From positions 58,300-122,299 of the forward strand of contig NZ_JADKYS010000007.1 of the NCBI RefSeq assembly GCF_015354345.1: a DNA stretch of 64,000 bases, given 5' to 3'. Shown here piece after piece: positions 53,597-63,299 of this stretch. A program made the translations under genes and the position numbers. The DNA comes from Methylophilus sp. 14. GTDB taxonomy: Bacteria; Pseudomonadota; Gammaproteobacteria; Burkholderiales; Methylophilaceae. Under the pieces are notes generated by a model. It saw nothing but the letters and a program-made list of their open reading frames with translations, had not been told where the DNA came from and ran no database searches. Positions within the stretch are counted from its first letter, which is position 1; the number at the start of each line of letters is the position of its first letter.

Positions 53597-54242
53597 GCCC
53601 TCCGCGGATAAACACCGAGAATGTCAATGTGGCGTCGACAACGGGCTGTACCGTTTCATTTTTACGCAGCTCCAGCCCGGTCAATGCCATAGAGGGATAT
53701 TGCCGCAGCACATCCAGGATGAACTGGCGACAAGTCGCGTAGTCGGCCTGTATGGTAAAACGCATATCAAACTGCTGAATGTCATGTGTCGCCGCATTAG
53801 ACTGGTGTGCCTGCCACTGGTAATCGCCCACATTGAGGGCGATCTGCCGTTTTTGCGCCAGGCTGGCAATATGCATCATGCGTGGCGAAAGATCACTAAA
53901 TGCCGGCAATTGCTGCCAAAGTACAGCCAACTGCACAGGATCATCTGGTAACGATGGCGCTTTAACAGCAGAATCTGGTTTCGCCGAGTTTTTTTCTGCG
54001 ACCACAGGCGCAGCGACCAGGCGTTGTGTCGCCAGTTGCCGGATGTCTTTTTCCAGCGCGTCTATCTGCGCCACCTGCGAAGATTGCTGATGTGATAACA
54101 GGCCCCACATCAGCAGTAATGCAAGCGATAACACCATGGGCAACCAGCCTAAATACCAGGCCGCGCGGCGCAGCAGCCAGACCACATTCATAGGCGCCAC
54201 GTTCATTGGCGAAGGAAAACGTACTACAGTCACGGCTGCCAC
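53580..54242 (-). CDS. PilO-like inner-membrane component
   Basis: The protein has about 220 residues from a GTG at 54242, preceded by a G-rich site. A membrane segment near 32-48 (LGWLPMVLSLALLLMWGLL) is followed by a coiled coil and a ferredoxin-like periplasmic domain (MRFTIQADYATCRQFILDVL, LTGLELRK). This is the PilO/GspM pattern. It overlaps the PilN-like and PilP-like genes, giving an M-N-O-P order. Confidence 0.72.
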   Translation of the reverse strand: MAAVTVVRFPSPMNVAPMNVVWLLRRAAWYLGWLPMVLSLALLLMWGLLSHQQSSQVAQIDALEKDIRQLATQRLVAAPVVAEKNSAKPDSAVKAPSLPDDPVQLAVLWQQLPAFSDLSPRMMHIASLAQKRQIALNVGDYQWQAHQSNAATHDIQQFDMRFTIQADYATCRQFILDVLRQYPSMALTGLELRKNETVQPVVDATLTFSVFIRGGRADGV

Positions 54243-54799
54243 CCCCCCTGAATCTCAAAACTGACCGGACGTTGCGGATGACTCTCGTTGACCTGGTGTT
54301 TTTGCAGATGTACCTGCTTCAGCACTGGCACCACCTGCAACTGACTCATATACTTCAATAAATCCTGATAACTCTTGGCCTCGCCTGACAGCACAAACTG
54401 CGCACGGTTGGCATCGGGCAACAATTGCAATAAAGCAATCTCTGGCACTTGTTGTGACTCCAGCGCTTGTAGCAAATCAAACCAGCGCACATTGAGCTGC
54501 TGCACTATTTTTTCGGCCGCTTTCTGCTCTGGCTGGCTTAATACCCTCACCGTTTGCTTGGCGGCCACTTTGTTGACTGGCGAATGTGCAGCGGTTGTCG
54601 CCGTTGTCTGTTGTTGAATCAACTGCTGCTGACGTTGTGCAAGCTGCTGCAACTGCACCTCAGTGTCGGTGACCCCTGCATACTTCACCGCTACCAGCAC
54701 GCCTAATAACATCACCAGCACCGCGCCAGGCCAGCGCAATAACTGCCAGGCAAATGCTGGCCGTGAAAACTCCAGCTGATAATTCGGGTTAGGCCACAT
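54230..54799 (-). CDS. PilN-like inner-membrane component
   Basis: The ATG at 54799 (MWPNPNYQLEF) has AGGAG seven bases upstream and is preferred over the longer reading. The product has about 189 residues. A membrane segment near 20-38 (GAVLVMLLGVLVAVKYA) is followed by a Gln/Ala-rich coiled coil (LQQLAQRQQQLIQQQTTA) and a periplasmic domain (FVLSGEAKSYQDLLKYMSQL). This matches the PilN/GspL C-terminal pattern. It overlaps the PilM-like gene by 11 bases. Confidence 0.72.
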   Translation of the reverse strand: MWPNPNYQLEFSRPAFAWQLLRWPGAVLVMLLGVLVAVKYAGVTDTEVQLQQLAQRQQQLIQQQTTATTAAHSPVNKVAAKQTVRVLSQPEQKAAEKIVQQLNVRWFDLLQALESQQVPEIALLQLLPDANRAQFVLSGEAKSYQDLLKYMSQLQVVPVLKQVHLQKHQVNESHPQRPVSFEIQGGWQP

Positions 54800-55616
54800 G
54801 CGCAAGCTCCTGCTGACATGGGGCAACTGCACGACTGGCTGGCAAGACTTGCCAGGACACCTGGCCAGACAATGCCTGTTTTAAGGAGCGCCCCGTTTTT
54901 TCCATCACCTGGCGACCAGGCTCCAGCAACCAGTAGCACGAGGAAGCCTGCACGCCCAGCAAGGTACGTTCGCGCATGAGCCAGGCTGCCATGGCATTCA
55001 CGTCCGTCATCTCCGTCGCCAGGCTGGCGACATGGGTCATGTGACCCTGATCCAGTTGCAATAATCGCAGCATCTGTGGCTCAGCCGTCAGCACCGTCCC
55101 TGTCGCTGGCAAACGCGTATTCGCCCACAGGGCGCTGGCATAAGGCTGCACCGACCACTGCATGGCATGTCTGGCCAATAATGCATTTATATCCAGGGAT
55201 GCCAAGGCGGGAATCGCCACCAGCAAGCTGTCTTGCGGCTGCTGGATATCCTGCAAACGGAACGGCCAGGCTCGCGCGGCCTCACCGTAGGTTTGCATCA
55301 AGATCGCGCGGGCATAGGCCTGCTGCTCCTGCCCAGACAGATCCAGCGACTGCACGCTTTGCGTCATGGCAGGCAAGCGCAACAGATGCACGTGCTTATC
55401 AGCAATAGTGACTTCTATGCGCCGCCAACGACTGGCGGGGAGTTGTGACAACAGCGCTGGCAGTGCCGCTTGCAAATCCGTGCCGTTCCAGCGGCTTTGC
55501 GCGGTCAGGCGACGCGTGCGCAAGCCCGCAGGCCTGTGCGCTGCCAGTAACTGGTCTGCGGTCACCAGCACCCTGGTCAGGCCGCAACAGGACCACTCAG
55601 GCAATAAACGTGACAC
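54789..55616 (-). CDS. PilM-like actin-fold component (divergent)
   Basis: A 275-residue cytoplasmic protein without membrane segments, whose position before the PilN-like gene and general pattern suggest a PilM/GspL N-terminal actin-like protein. The match is weak at the motif level (LLRLPAMTQSVQSLDLSG, LLVAIPALASLDINALL). It overlaps the ATPase gene by 20 bases. It is likely the cytoplasmic link between ATPase and PilN-like protein. The family call rests mainly on order. Confidence 0.6.
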   Translation of the reverse strand: MSRLLPEWSCCGLTRVLVTADQLLAAHRPAGLRTRRLTAQSRWNGTDLQAALPALLSQLPASRWRRIEVTIADKHVHLLRLPAMTQSVQSLDLSGQEQQAYARAILMQTYGEAARAWPFRLQDIQQPQDSLLVAIPALASLDINALLARHAMQWSVQPYASALWANTRLPATGTVLTAEPQMLRLLQLDQGHMTHVASLATEMTDVNAMAAWLMRERTLLGVQASSCYWLLEPGRQVMEKTGRSLKQALSGQVSWQVLPASRAVAPCQQELAHVA

Positions 55617-57282
55617 GGTTGATCTCCTGTAAGCTGGTCATGCCTTCTGCGGCTGCACTAACGGCGGCCTCACGAATCGTGCGCATGCCATTTCTGGCTG
55701 CCGCTTCTTTGAGTTGACGGATTGGCTGCCTGGCGATAATCATCTCGCGCAGCTCATCATTGAGCACCAACATTTCTGCCACGGCCTTGCGCCCTTTGTA
55801 ACCGGTACCGCGGCAATGGCCGCAGCCTTGCGCGTGTTTGAACTGCATGCCAGCGGCCTGCGCTGCCGTCAGGCCAGACGCACGTAACATTTCCTCATCT
55901 GGCACAAACGGTTCGGCACAATGCGGACACAAGGCGCGCACCAGCCGCTGGGCGACGATGCCATTGACCGCCGACACAAAATGGTAAGGATCGACGCCCA
56001 TATGCATAAAGCGGCCGATCACATCCAGCACGCTGTTGGCGTGCACGGTGGAAAACACCAGGTGACCGGTCAGTGCCGCCTGCACGGCAATTTGCGCCGT
56101 TTCAGCATCACGGATTTCACCGACCATGATTTTGTCTGGGTCGTGACGCAAAATCGAGCGCAGGCCGCGCGCAAAGGTGAGGCCTTTTTTCTCATTGACC
56201 GGGATTTGCAATACACCCGGCAATTGATATTCGACCGGGTCTTCAATGGTAATGATTTTGTCAAAGCCGGTATTCACTTCTGAAATCGCGGCATATAAAG
56301 AAGTCGTTTTACCGCTACCGGTCGGGCCTGTGACCAGCACCATGCCATACGGCTCGCTGGCCAGTTTTCTAAAGCGCGCAATCACATCGGCATCAAACCC
56401 CAGTGCTTTCAAGCTGAGGCCTTGCGCCTGCTCAGTCAGGGCTTTGCGATCCAGCACACGCAACACAGCATCCTCACCAAAAGCACTCGGCATGATAGAA
56501 ACACGGAAATCGATCAGCCTGCCCATGGCGTGCACTTTAAAGCGGCCATCTTGCGGAATGCGGCGCTCGGCAATATCCAGTTGCGCCATCACCTTAATCC
56601 GTGAAATCGCCTGCTCTGCGCTGTCCAGGCCAGGGCTGTTGGCAATACTGGCCATCACGCCGTCAATGCGGTATTTCACCGCCAGGCCGCCAGGATGCGT
56701 TTCCAGGTGTATGTCACTGGCACCGGTTTTGAGCGCATCATACAAGGTGGAGTTAATCAGTTTGACGATGGGGTTGGCATCTTCGTGAATAGACTTCAGC
56801 GACAACTGCATGACGACTTCTTCGTCGCCTTCGGCTGCGGCATGCTCGGTCGAGAGACCGACGCCATCCATGGCGCGCATGGTTTCTTCTTCGCCTGCCA
56901 GATAGGCACTAATCTCTAAACGATGCGCCAAGCGCCACTCAAACGGCACTTGCACCGCATGCTGCGCCCACAGTGGCAACTGGCGGTCAAACGGATCAGC
57001 AAACACCAAAATGAGGGTTTGTGCCGCATCATAAAACGCCAGGCACTCTTTCTGCTGCGCCTCGTTATAGCTCACTACATCAAAGGCCACTTGCCATTCG
57101 CGCATCTCACGCATGGTCGCCAGCGGGTAATGCAGCAACTGCGCCAGTTGACTCACCAGCATTTCACTGTCTGCCGGGACGATGTCTTCCAACACTTCAA
57201 TCACGCGGCGTTGTTGTTGCAAGGCCTGTGTTTGCGCAAGGGATAAGGTGTCGGCAGAGAGCATGGGCAAAGGCTGGTTCAT
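55597..57282 (-). CDS. GspE/PilB-type secretion ATPase
   Basis: The ATPase has 561 residues. An N-terminal GspE-N domain is followed by the ATPase with Walker A GPTGSGKTTS, the Asp box region ITIEDPVEYQLPG, Walker B LRHDPDKIMVGEIRD and the His box GHLVFSTVHANS. A zinc-binding pair is present (CPHCAEPF and CGHCRGTG). It should drive pseudopilus or pilus assembly. It overlaps the gspF-like gene by four bases and lacks a paired PilT-like retraction ATPase in the window. Confidence 0.95.
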   Translation of the reverse strand: MNQPLPMLSADTLSLAQTQALQQQRRVIEVLEDIVPADSEMLVSQLAQLLHYPLATMREMREWQVAFDVVSYNEAQQKECLAFYDAAQTLILVFADPFDRQLPLWAQHAVQVPFEWRLAHRLEISAYLAGEEETMRAMDGVGLSTEHAAAEGDEEVVMQLSLKSIHEDANPIVKLINSTLYDALKTGASDIHLETHPGGLAVKYRIDGVMASIANSPGLDSAEQAISRIKVMAQLDIAERRIPQDGRFKVHAMGRLIDFRVSIMPSAFGEDAVLRVLDRKALTEQAQGLSLKALGFDADVIARFRKLASEPYGMVLVTGPTGSGKTTSLYAAISEVNTGFDKIITIEDPVEYQLPGVLQIPVNEKKGLTFARGLRSILRHDPDKIMVGEIRDAETAQIAVQAALTGHLVFSTVHANSVLDVIGRFMHMGVDPYHFVSAVNGIVAQRLVRALCPHCAEPFVPDEEMLRASGLTAAQAAGMQFKHAQGCGHCRGTGYKGRKAVAEMLVLNDELREMIIARQPIRQLKEAAARNGMRTIREAAVSAAAEGMTSLQEINRVTFIA

Positions 57283-58451
57283 TGGATTTGCCCCGCCAGT
57301 TCAAAAATAGGCATATACAGTAACAACACGACGACACCGATGACCAGACCGATAAACAGCATGAGCAAAGGCTCAAACAACTTGGTAAACCAGTCTATCC
57401 AGCGTGCCAGCTCTTCATCATAAAACCCGGCAATGCTGTCCATCATCTGCGCCACATTGCCACCACGTTCGCCGACCAGCAGCATACGCTCGCCAATCGG
57501 CGTGGTCATTCCGACCGTCTGAAACGCATGGGAGAGCGGCTGCCCCTGACTAATCATGGTTTGCGCCTGTTGCAGGCTGCGCGCCATACTGCTATCCAGC
57601 AAGCCGCCCAGAGAGTCGAGCGCGGTCATGATCGGTGTACCACCGGCTAGCAACATGCCCAAGGTGCGGTAAAAGCGGGCGAGCTGGTAGAGATGGAGTT
57701 TTTCACCAATCGCCGGAATGCGCCAAATCGCTTTGAGCATGGACTGCCGTGTCGCCGGTGTTTTGAACAGCAGTATCAGGCCAATGACCATCACGACCAA
57801 TATCGCCAGCATGGTCTCGCCATGTTGCGAAATCAGCGAACCCCATTGCAACATCACTTTGGACATCCAGGGCAAATCCGCGCCGGTGCCTTCATACACA
57901 CTGCTAAATTTAGGCACGACAAAGCCCATTAAAAAGGCAATCACCAACCCGCCTACCACCATCAACAACAAGGGGTAAATCGAGGCACTGACGATTTTCT
58001 TTTTGAGCAGCGAGACCTGGTTGTCGTAGGCAATATAGCGTGTCAGGGCATTGCCCAAATCACCGGTGCGCTCAGCGGCCTTGACGGTGGCGATATAGAG
58101 CGGTGGAAAGACTGTTGGCTGGCGTTCAAGCGCGGCGGAGAATGATTTGCCTTGCTGCAGCGACTGCAAGATCCCCTGCAACACCGTGCGCGTCTGATCC
58201 TGACGTAACGCCAGCGCATCAATGGCCTCGACTAGGTTCAAGCCGGAATGCAATAAGGCCAGCAACTCCTGACTGAACAAGGCCAGCGGAAACGTTTCGC
58301 GCTTGGAGACTTTGGCCGCCTTGTGCGCATGCAGCGACACTGGCATGAGGCCTTTGGATTTCAGTTGTGCGTATGCGTCCTGTTCATCGTCAGCCTGCAA
58401 TTCCACCATTGCCAGCGTAGAACCATTGAGCACTTTTGCCTGATAATGCAT
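57279..58451 (-). CDS. GspF/PilC-type inner-membrane platform protein
   Basis: The protein has 390 residues with two GspF domains (about 60-185, FPLALFSQELLALLHSGLNLVEAID, and 255-380, FYRTLGMLLAGGTPIMTALD). Each is followed by hydrophobic segments, including the final IGLVIGVVVLLLYMPIFELAGQI. The conserved GERGGNVAQMMDSIAGFYDEEL block is present. It anchors the ATPase to the membrane. It follows the GspG-like pilin gene by six bases. Confidence 0.95.
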   Translation of the reverse strand: MHYQAKVLNGSTLAMVELQADDEQDAYAQLKSKGLMPVSLHAHKAAKVSKRETFPLALFSQELLALLHSGLNLVEAIDALALRQDQTRTVLQGILQSLQQGKSFSAALERQPTVFPPLYIATVKAAERTGDLGNALTRYIAYDNQVSLLKKKIVSASIYPLLLMVVGGLVIAFLMGFVVPKFSSVYEGTGADLPWMSKVMLQWGSLISQHGETMLAILVVMVIGLILLFKTPATRQSMLKAIWRIPAIGEKLHLYQLARFYRTLGMLLAGGTPIMTALDSLGGLLDSSMARSLQQAQTMISQGQPLSHAFQTVGMTTPIGERMLLVGERGGNVAQMMDSIAGFYDEELARWIDWFTKLFEPLLMLFIGLVIGVVVLLLYMPIFELAGQIQ

Positions 58452-58457
58452 GGCGGT

Positions 58458-58880
58458 TTACCAGTTGGTAATGTCCTGTGCTTCGTCGCTGCCGCCAACC
58501 TGGCCATCTTTGCCCAGGCTAAACAAATCATATTCGCCATGCTGACCAGGAGCACGGTACTGGTAAGGCTTGCCCCACGGGTCATTGGGGACTTCTTTTT
58601 TCAGGTAGGGGCCGCTCCAGTGCGTATTGTTATCGGCGTTAGTCATCAAGGCCTGCAATCCTTGCTCTGTGCTTGGGTAATGCCCAACATCGAGCCGGAA
58701 CTGATCCAGCGCCTGCTCCAGTGCTGCAATTTGCGCCTTGGCGGTTTTGAGTTCAGATTTCCCAATCTGCTGAAAATACTTGGGCCCGACGTAGCCCGCC
58801 AGTAAGCCAATAATGACCATGACGACCAATAACTCCAGCAAGGTAAAACCGCGGCTATGCTGCACAGTACGACAAGGCAT
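58458..58880 (-). CDS. gspG: GspG-type major pseudopilin
   Basis: The start MPCRTVQHSRGF at 58880 has GGAG eight bases upstream and gives about 140 residues. The leader and helix are RGFTLLELLVVMVIIGLLAG. The GspG body shows QIGKSELKTAKAQIAALEQA, DVGHYPSTEQGLQALM and the calcium-site region PNDPWGKPYQYRAPG with DLFSLGKDG. It is the best match in the operon to a true T2SS major pseudopilin and is its first gene. This favours a secretion role over a pilus for the system. Confidence 0.93.
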   Translation of the reverse strand: MPCRTVQHSRGFTLLELLVVMVIIGLLAGYVGPKYFQQIGKSELKTAKAQIAALEQALDQFRLDVGHYPSTEQGLQALMTNADNNTHWSGPYLKKEVPNDPWGKPYQYRAPGQHGEYDLFSLGKDGQVGGSDEAQDITNW

Positions 58881-58993
58881 CAAAATTGCTCCATGAAAAT
58901 TTGATGACAATACTAAGCAGATTAGATTGCAGAAAAGTGGCGGCAATGTGACAAGCTGTCATAGTTGTAAAGGATTGCTATCGCAATTGACTC

Positions 58994-59045
58994 GGCCATT
59001 GCCATAAAAAAAGCGCCCGAAGGCGCTGTTTTTATGGCAATGGCC
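58994..59045. terminator. Long bidirectional terminator hairpin
   Basis: GGCCATTGCCATAAAAAAAG plus GCGCC pairs with its complement around a CGAA loop. The inner GC stem and A/T flanks give terminator form on both strands. It separates the ABC transporter gene from the secretion operon, both on the minus strand. Confidence 0.85.
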
Positions 59046-59059
59046 GATAAGCCGTTTAC

Positions 59060-60895
59060 TTATTCGCCAAGAAAGCCTCCGCTCTGATGCGCCCACAGCT
59101 TGGCATAAATCCCGTCCTTTGCCAGCAAGGCGTGATGGGTGCCGGACTCCACAATACGGCCCTGATCCAGCACAATCAGTCTATCCATCGCGGCAATCGT
59201 GGATAAACGGTGTGCAATTGCAATCACGGTTTTACCCTCCATCAACTGGGCGAGATGATGTTGAATCGCCAGTTCGACCTCAGAGTCTAGTGCACTGGTT
59301 GCCTCATCTAGCACCAAAATCGGTGCATTTTTGAGCATCACCCTGGCAATCGCAATGCGCTGGCGTTGGCCACCAGACAGTTTAACGCCACGCTCACCCA
59401 CATGCACATCATAGCCAGTGCGGCCTTTGGCATCGCGCAGGGTCAAGATAAAGTCATGCGCTTCTGCACGTTTGGCCGCGAGGATCATTTCTTCGTCTGA
59501 CGCATCAGGACGGCCATACAGAATGTTTTCGCGCACAGAGCGGTGCAATAAGGACGTATCTTGCGTGACCATGCCGATCTGGTGGCGCAATGAATCCTGT
59601 GTCACCTGGTCTATGGCCTGGCCATCAATGCGGATATGCCCAGATTGAATATCGTAAAACCGCATGAGCAAGTTCACGATGGTAGATTTGCCTGCCCCAG
59701 AACGACCGACCAGGCCGACTCGTTCACCCGGCTGTATGCATAATTCAAAATGTTGTAACAAGGCACCTTGTTTTTCATAAGCAAAGTTCACTTGCTCAAA
59801 ACGGACTTCCCCGCGCGGCACTTGCAATGTCACGGCACCTGGCGCATCAATGATGTTATTCGCCATTGATAAGGTGTTCATGCCGTCTTGCACGGTACCG
59901 ATCTGCTCATACAGCGAGGTCAGCTCCCACATCACCCAATGCGAAATCCCGTTCAGGCGTAAACTCATCGCCATCACCGCAGCCACAGCGCCTGCAGCCA
60001 CCAGGCTTTGCGACCACAGCCACAATACCATGCTGCCACTAGCAATAATGAGGCACATATTCAGAAAATGGTTGATACTCTCTACCCAGCTCACCATGCG
60101 CATTTGCCCATGCACCGTGTCGAGAAATTCTTGCATGGCTGATTGCGCGTAGCCAGCCTCGCGGCCGGCATGTGAAAATAATTTGACTGTAGAAATATTG
60201 GTATAGGCATCGGTGATGCGCCCTGTCATCAAAGCGCGTGCATCCGCCTGCCGTTGTGACACCTTGGCCAGCCGCGGAATAAAAAAGACCAGCGCACAGC
60301 CATACAAACAAAGCCAACCCAGAAAAGGCAACACCATCCACGGATGAAAGCTGCCAACCACCGTGACAATCGTGGTGAAATAAAGCAATACATACACCAT
60401 GATATCGGCGAGGATAAACCACACCTCGCGCACCGCGAGCGCGGTTTGCATGACCTTGGCGGAGACGCGCCCGGCAAACTCGTCCTGATAGAAGCCCATG
60501 CTCTGATTGAGCATATGCTGATGGAACTGCCAGCGTAACCGCATGGGAAAGTTACCCGCCAGCGTCTGGTGCTTGATCAAGGTTTGGCAGATGATGATCA
60601 GCGTACTCCCCATCAGTACCGCGCCGACCAGCCATAAGGTATGGTGGTGCGTACTCCATAATTGGCTGGGCACAATGGCGGTCAATTTATCGACCACTTT
60701 GCCCATTAAAGCGAACAATAACGCCTCGAACGAACCGATACAGGCGGTGAGTATGGTCATGGCCAAAATATAGCGGCGCATGCCATAAGAGCATGCCCAC
60801 ATAAAAGGCCAGAAACGTGTAGGCAAGCGCGTCAGGATTTCTGCGGGAAACGGTGAAACCAGCGCTTCAAAACGGTTAAACAATTGCATGGTCAA
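59060..60895 (-). CDS. ABC exporter, fused membrane and ATPase domains
   Basis: The half-transporter has 611 residues. Six membrane segments (about 33-345, including LAMTILTACIGSFEALLFALM) are followed by an ATPase domain with Walker A GLVGRSGAGKST, signature LSGGQRQRIAI and Walker B ILVLDEATSALD. It forms a homodimer exporter of the MsbA/lipid-A type architecture; the cargo is not shown by the sequence. It directly follows ispF, ending at adjacent coordinates, so it may be co-transcribed with ispDF. Confidence 0.93.
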   Translation of the reverse strand: MTMQLFNRFEALVSPFPAEILTRLPTRFWPFMWACSYGMRRYILAMTILTACIGSFEALLFALMGKVVDKLTAIVPSQLWSTHHHTLWLVGAVLMGSTLIIICQTLIKHQTLAGNFPMRLRWQFHQHMLNQSMGFYQDEFAGRVSAKVMQTALAVREVWFILADIMVYVLLYFTTIVTVVGSFHPWMVLPFLGWLCLYGCALVFFIPRLAKVSQRQADARALMTGRITDAYTNISTVKLFSHAGREAGYAQSAMQEFLDTVHGQMRMVSWVESINHFLNMCLIIASGSMVLWLWSQSLVAAGAVAAVMAMSLRLNGISHWVMWELTSLYEQIGTVQDGMNTLSMANNIIDAPGAVTLQVPRGEVRFEQVNFAYEKQGALLQHFELCIQPGERVGLVGRSGAGKSTIVNLLMRFYDIQSGHIRIDGQAIDQVTQDSLRHQIGMVTQDTSLLHRSVRENILYGRPDASDEEMILAAKRAEAHDFILTLRDAKGRTGYDVHVGERGVKLSGGQRQRIAIARVMLKNAPILVLDEATSALDSEVELAIQHHLAQLMEGKTVIAIAHRLSTIAAMDRLIVLDQGRIVESGTHHALLAKDGIYAKLWAHQSGGFLGE

Positions 60896-61378
60896 CTACT
60901 TTGAATAGACGGTACAAACCGCTTCTGCCGCAATACCTTCACTACGTCCGGTAAAGCCAAGTTTTTCTGTCGTCGTAGCTTTGACATTGACTTGCTCAAG
61001 TGTCACCTGGCAATCACTGGCAATATGTTTGCACATCTGAGCCGTATGTTTGCTCAAGCGCGGCGCTTCGCATATCACGGTCGCGTCAATATTACCAACC
61101 AGGTAACTTTTATCCTGCAACAATTGCACAACATGCCGCAGCAATTCGCGTGAGTCTATGCCTTTAAAGCGCATATCGGTCGGTGGAAAATGTTTGCCGA
61201 TATCCCCCAAACCCACAGCCCCTAGTAAAGCATCGCAAATTGCGTGTAACAAGACATCGGCATCAGAATGGCCATCTAGGCCGTGGCTATGCGGGATATT
61301 TACGCCGCCAATAATGCAGTCACGCCCGGTGACTAAGGCATGTACGTCAAAACCATGTCCAATTCTTACAGGAATCAT
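60896..61378 (-). CDS. ispF: IspF, 2-C-methyl-D-erythritol 2,4-cyclodiphosphate synthase
   Basis: The enzyme has 160 residues and acts in the MEP pathway of isoprenoid synthesis. Metal and substrate motifs are present: GHGFDVHAL near the start (Asp and His ligands), [20 protein letters not shown], and the C-terminal [15 protein letters not shown]. Length is normal. It lies ten bases after ispD, the usual pairing in proteobacteria. Confidence 0.97.
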   Translation of the reverse strand: MIPVRIGHGFDVHALVTGRDCIIGGVNIPHSHGLDGHSDADVLLHAICDALLGAVGLGDIGKHFPPTDMRFKGIDSRELLRHVVQLLQDKSYLVGNIDATVICEAPRLSKHTAQMCKHIASDCQVTLEQVNVKATTTEKLGFTGRSEGIAAEAVCTVYSK

Positions 61379-61388
61379 ATGCTACTTT

Positions 61389-62081
61389 CTATTTCAGAGT
61401 CGACTGCATCAAGGCAGCCACCATTTGCAAGTCATCTGGGTAGGTGACCTTCATATTTTTAAGACTACCAAGTACCAATTGCGGCTGCTTGCCCATCCAT
61501 TCCATGGCCTGTGCCTCATCGGTAGGATGCCGTGATAAATAAGTATGCAGAGCATTGTGTAGATCGACATAGCGAAACATTTGCGGTGTTTGCGCCTGCC
61601 ACAAATGTTCGCGCGGAATGGTTTCAGTAATCCCCCCCTGATGGTCTGCGCGTTTCAGCGTATCGGCTAAGGGTAAGGCCAAAATGCCACCGGTATCTGA
61701 TGTGCCCACAGCATCCATTAACCGCTGCAACATCTTCTGATCAATCCCAGGCCTGGCCGCATCATGTACCAGCATCCAGTCGGCAGGCTGTACTCGGTCA
61801 CGCAGCGCCTTCAGTCCATTTAAAACACTCTCGGCGCGCGTGGCGCCGCCACAAGAGATCACCTGGGTTTTTTGACAGCCATTCAATAAAGAGGGTTGCC
61901 AGTCCAAATCATCTTCTGCGATCACGATAGTAATACTGACAATCTGCTCGCAAGACTCAAAACGCTGAATCACGTGCCTCAGCAGAGGCTCCCCAAGTAA
62001 GGATAGATACTGCTTAGGCAACGTTGATTGCATGCGCGTGCCACGACCAGCAGAAGGGATTAAGACATGATATTGAGACAT
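61389..62081 (-). CDS. ispD: IspD, 2-C-methyl-D-erythritol 4-phosphate cytidylyltransferase
   Basis: The enzyme has 230 residues and activates methylerythritol phosphate with CTP. It shows the nucleotide-binding start LIPSAGRGTRMQSTLPKQYL, the mid motif DWMLVHDAARPG, the ILALPLADTLKR strand and the C-terminal EAQAMEWMGKQPQLVLGS. It precedes ispF by ten bases. No other gene lies upstream for 384 bp. Confidence 0.97.
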   Translation of the reverse strand: MSQYHVLIPSAGRGTRMQSTLPKQYLSLLGEPLLRHVIQRFESCEQIVSITIVIAEDDLDWQPSLLNGCQKTQVISCGGATRAESVLNGLKALRDRVQPADWMLVHDAARPGIDQKMLQRLMDAVGTSDTGGILALPLADTLKRADHQGGITETIPREHLWQAQTPQMFRYVDLHNALHTYLSRHPTDEAQAMEWMGKQPQLVLGSLKNMKVTYPDDLQMVAALMQSTLK

Positions 62082-62415
62082 CCTGTTATTTTAACATGCC
62101 TATTAGTAGGCTCTGATGACCGCCATTTAATCAATTCAATCACTTTGCGCTGATCTCATCTCTTGATAGCGCTAATGTTTGAATGCCATAGTTTGGGTTA
62201 TTTTTTAAGAGGTGTTTCATGGAGGCACAAGAAATAAACTAACAACCGTGCGCAGGGCTACCAACTAATTTTTTAGCTACGCAGCAGCCGATATGCTTTC
62301 ATAGCAATATCAATAGGGGTGACACGCTATTTAGATTGTTTTGACCAGCGCTCGGTCACTGGCGGCGGTGCCCTAAATAAGGCTAAATAAAACACGATTT
62401 AGTCACCTCAAAAGC
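62082..62415. other. Intergenic region upstream of ispD
   Basis: I see no supported gene here. The sequence is A/T-richer than its neighbours and contains short TAA-rich stretches near 62370-62400. It should hold the ispD promoter on the minus strand. Confidence 0.5.
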
Positions 62416-62442
62416 AAAAAACCTCCACGACGGAGGTTTTTT
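62416..62442. terminator. Bidirectional intrinsic terminator
   Basis: Six A, CCTCC, a five-base loop, GGAGG and six T form a symmetric terminator. It follows the PEP-CTERM gene on the minus strand. Confidence 0.88.
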
Positions 62443-62465
62443 AGACAACACGCAATACCTACATA

Positions 62466-63299
62466 TCAACTGCGACTGCGACGCATCACACCACTGATTA
62501 CACCTAAACCCAACAACAGCATCGCCACGCGTTCAGGCTCAGGCACCGCCGTCACTTGTCCAGGGGTCATAGCCCATGCATAACCAAAGGCGGCTTTAGC
62601 GCCAAGATTTTGGTAGCCAGTGGCGTTATCAAAGATATATGCTTTAAAAGGATCCGACGCGTACTCTGTTCCAGCCCAATAATAGTTAAGCTACAAGTGA
62701 GTGAAGGTATTGATGTTCTCTTTAGGACCATGGTCAGGTTGATAGTAAGCGTTAAAATTATCATAAACATACTCTGGTTTACCAGCCAGTTCTTGGTAAT
62801 ACAGCTCAACAGATTCATCCCCCCTGAAAGTGCCGTTAGTGTTGGTACTAAAGCCCCTACTCAAGTTATCCACGGTAGGCAAATACCATTGGTTGCTGCC
62901 TGCATAACTGATGCTGTTCAGATAGTTAACAAAGGCCAGCGCACCAAACCAGCTAGTAGCGCCATTGGAACCGAAATCATAATTGCTGAGTTGGTAAATG
63001 CCTGTTGGGCTATAAGGGTTAGGTGAGTTGATGATGAAAGGGCTGTAAGCAATAATCGAATCAATGATATCAGCGAGGCCGTTAGCATTATTGTCTGTAC
63101 TGCTGGCAATCCAAGTGCCCAACAGGTTAGCATCTTTAGTCCAAGTGACATCGCTCACAGAACTATATACCAACTGTGTGCCACTGCTAGTGGTGATAGA
63201 AGTGAGGGCTGCTTGAGCGCTGAGACTAAAAGCACTCAGCGTCACGCTCACCGCGATTAAGGCGGATTTTATTGCGGGGGTGGTCAAATTAAACATCAC
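62466..63299 (-). pseudogene. PEP-CTERM protein of the DUF1566 type interrupted by one amber codon
   Basis: Reading from ATG at 63299 gives 202 residues with a signal peptide (to LSAQA), a body with QWYLPTVDNLSRG as in DUF1566 proteins, then TAG at 62693-62691. The frame continues without shift for a further 74 codons: YYWAGTEYASDPF, YAWAMTPGQVTAVPEPERVA and a hydrophobic helix to RRSRS, then TGA. The second part is the normal PEP-CTERM anchor, so a single nonsense change separates the exported body from its sorting signal. A sequencing error or readthrough could also explain it. Confidence 0.85.
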
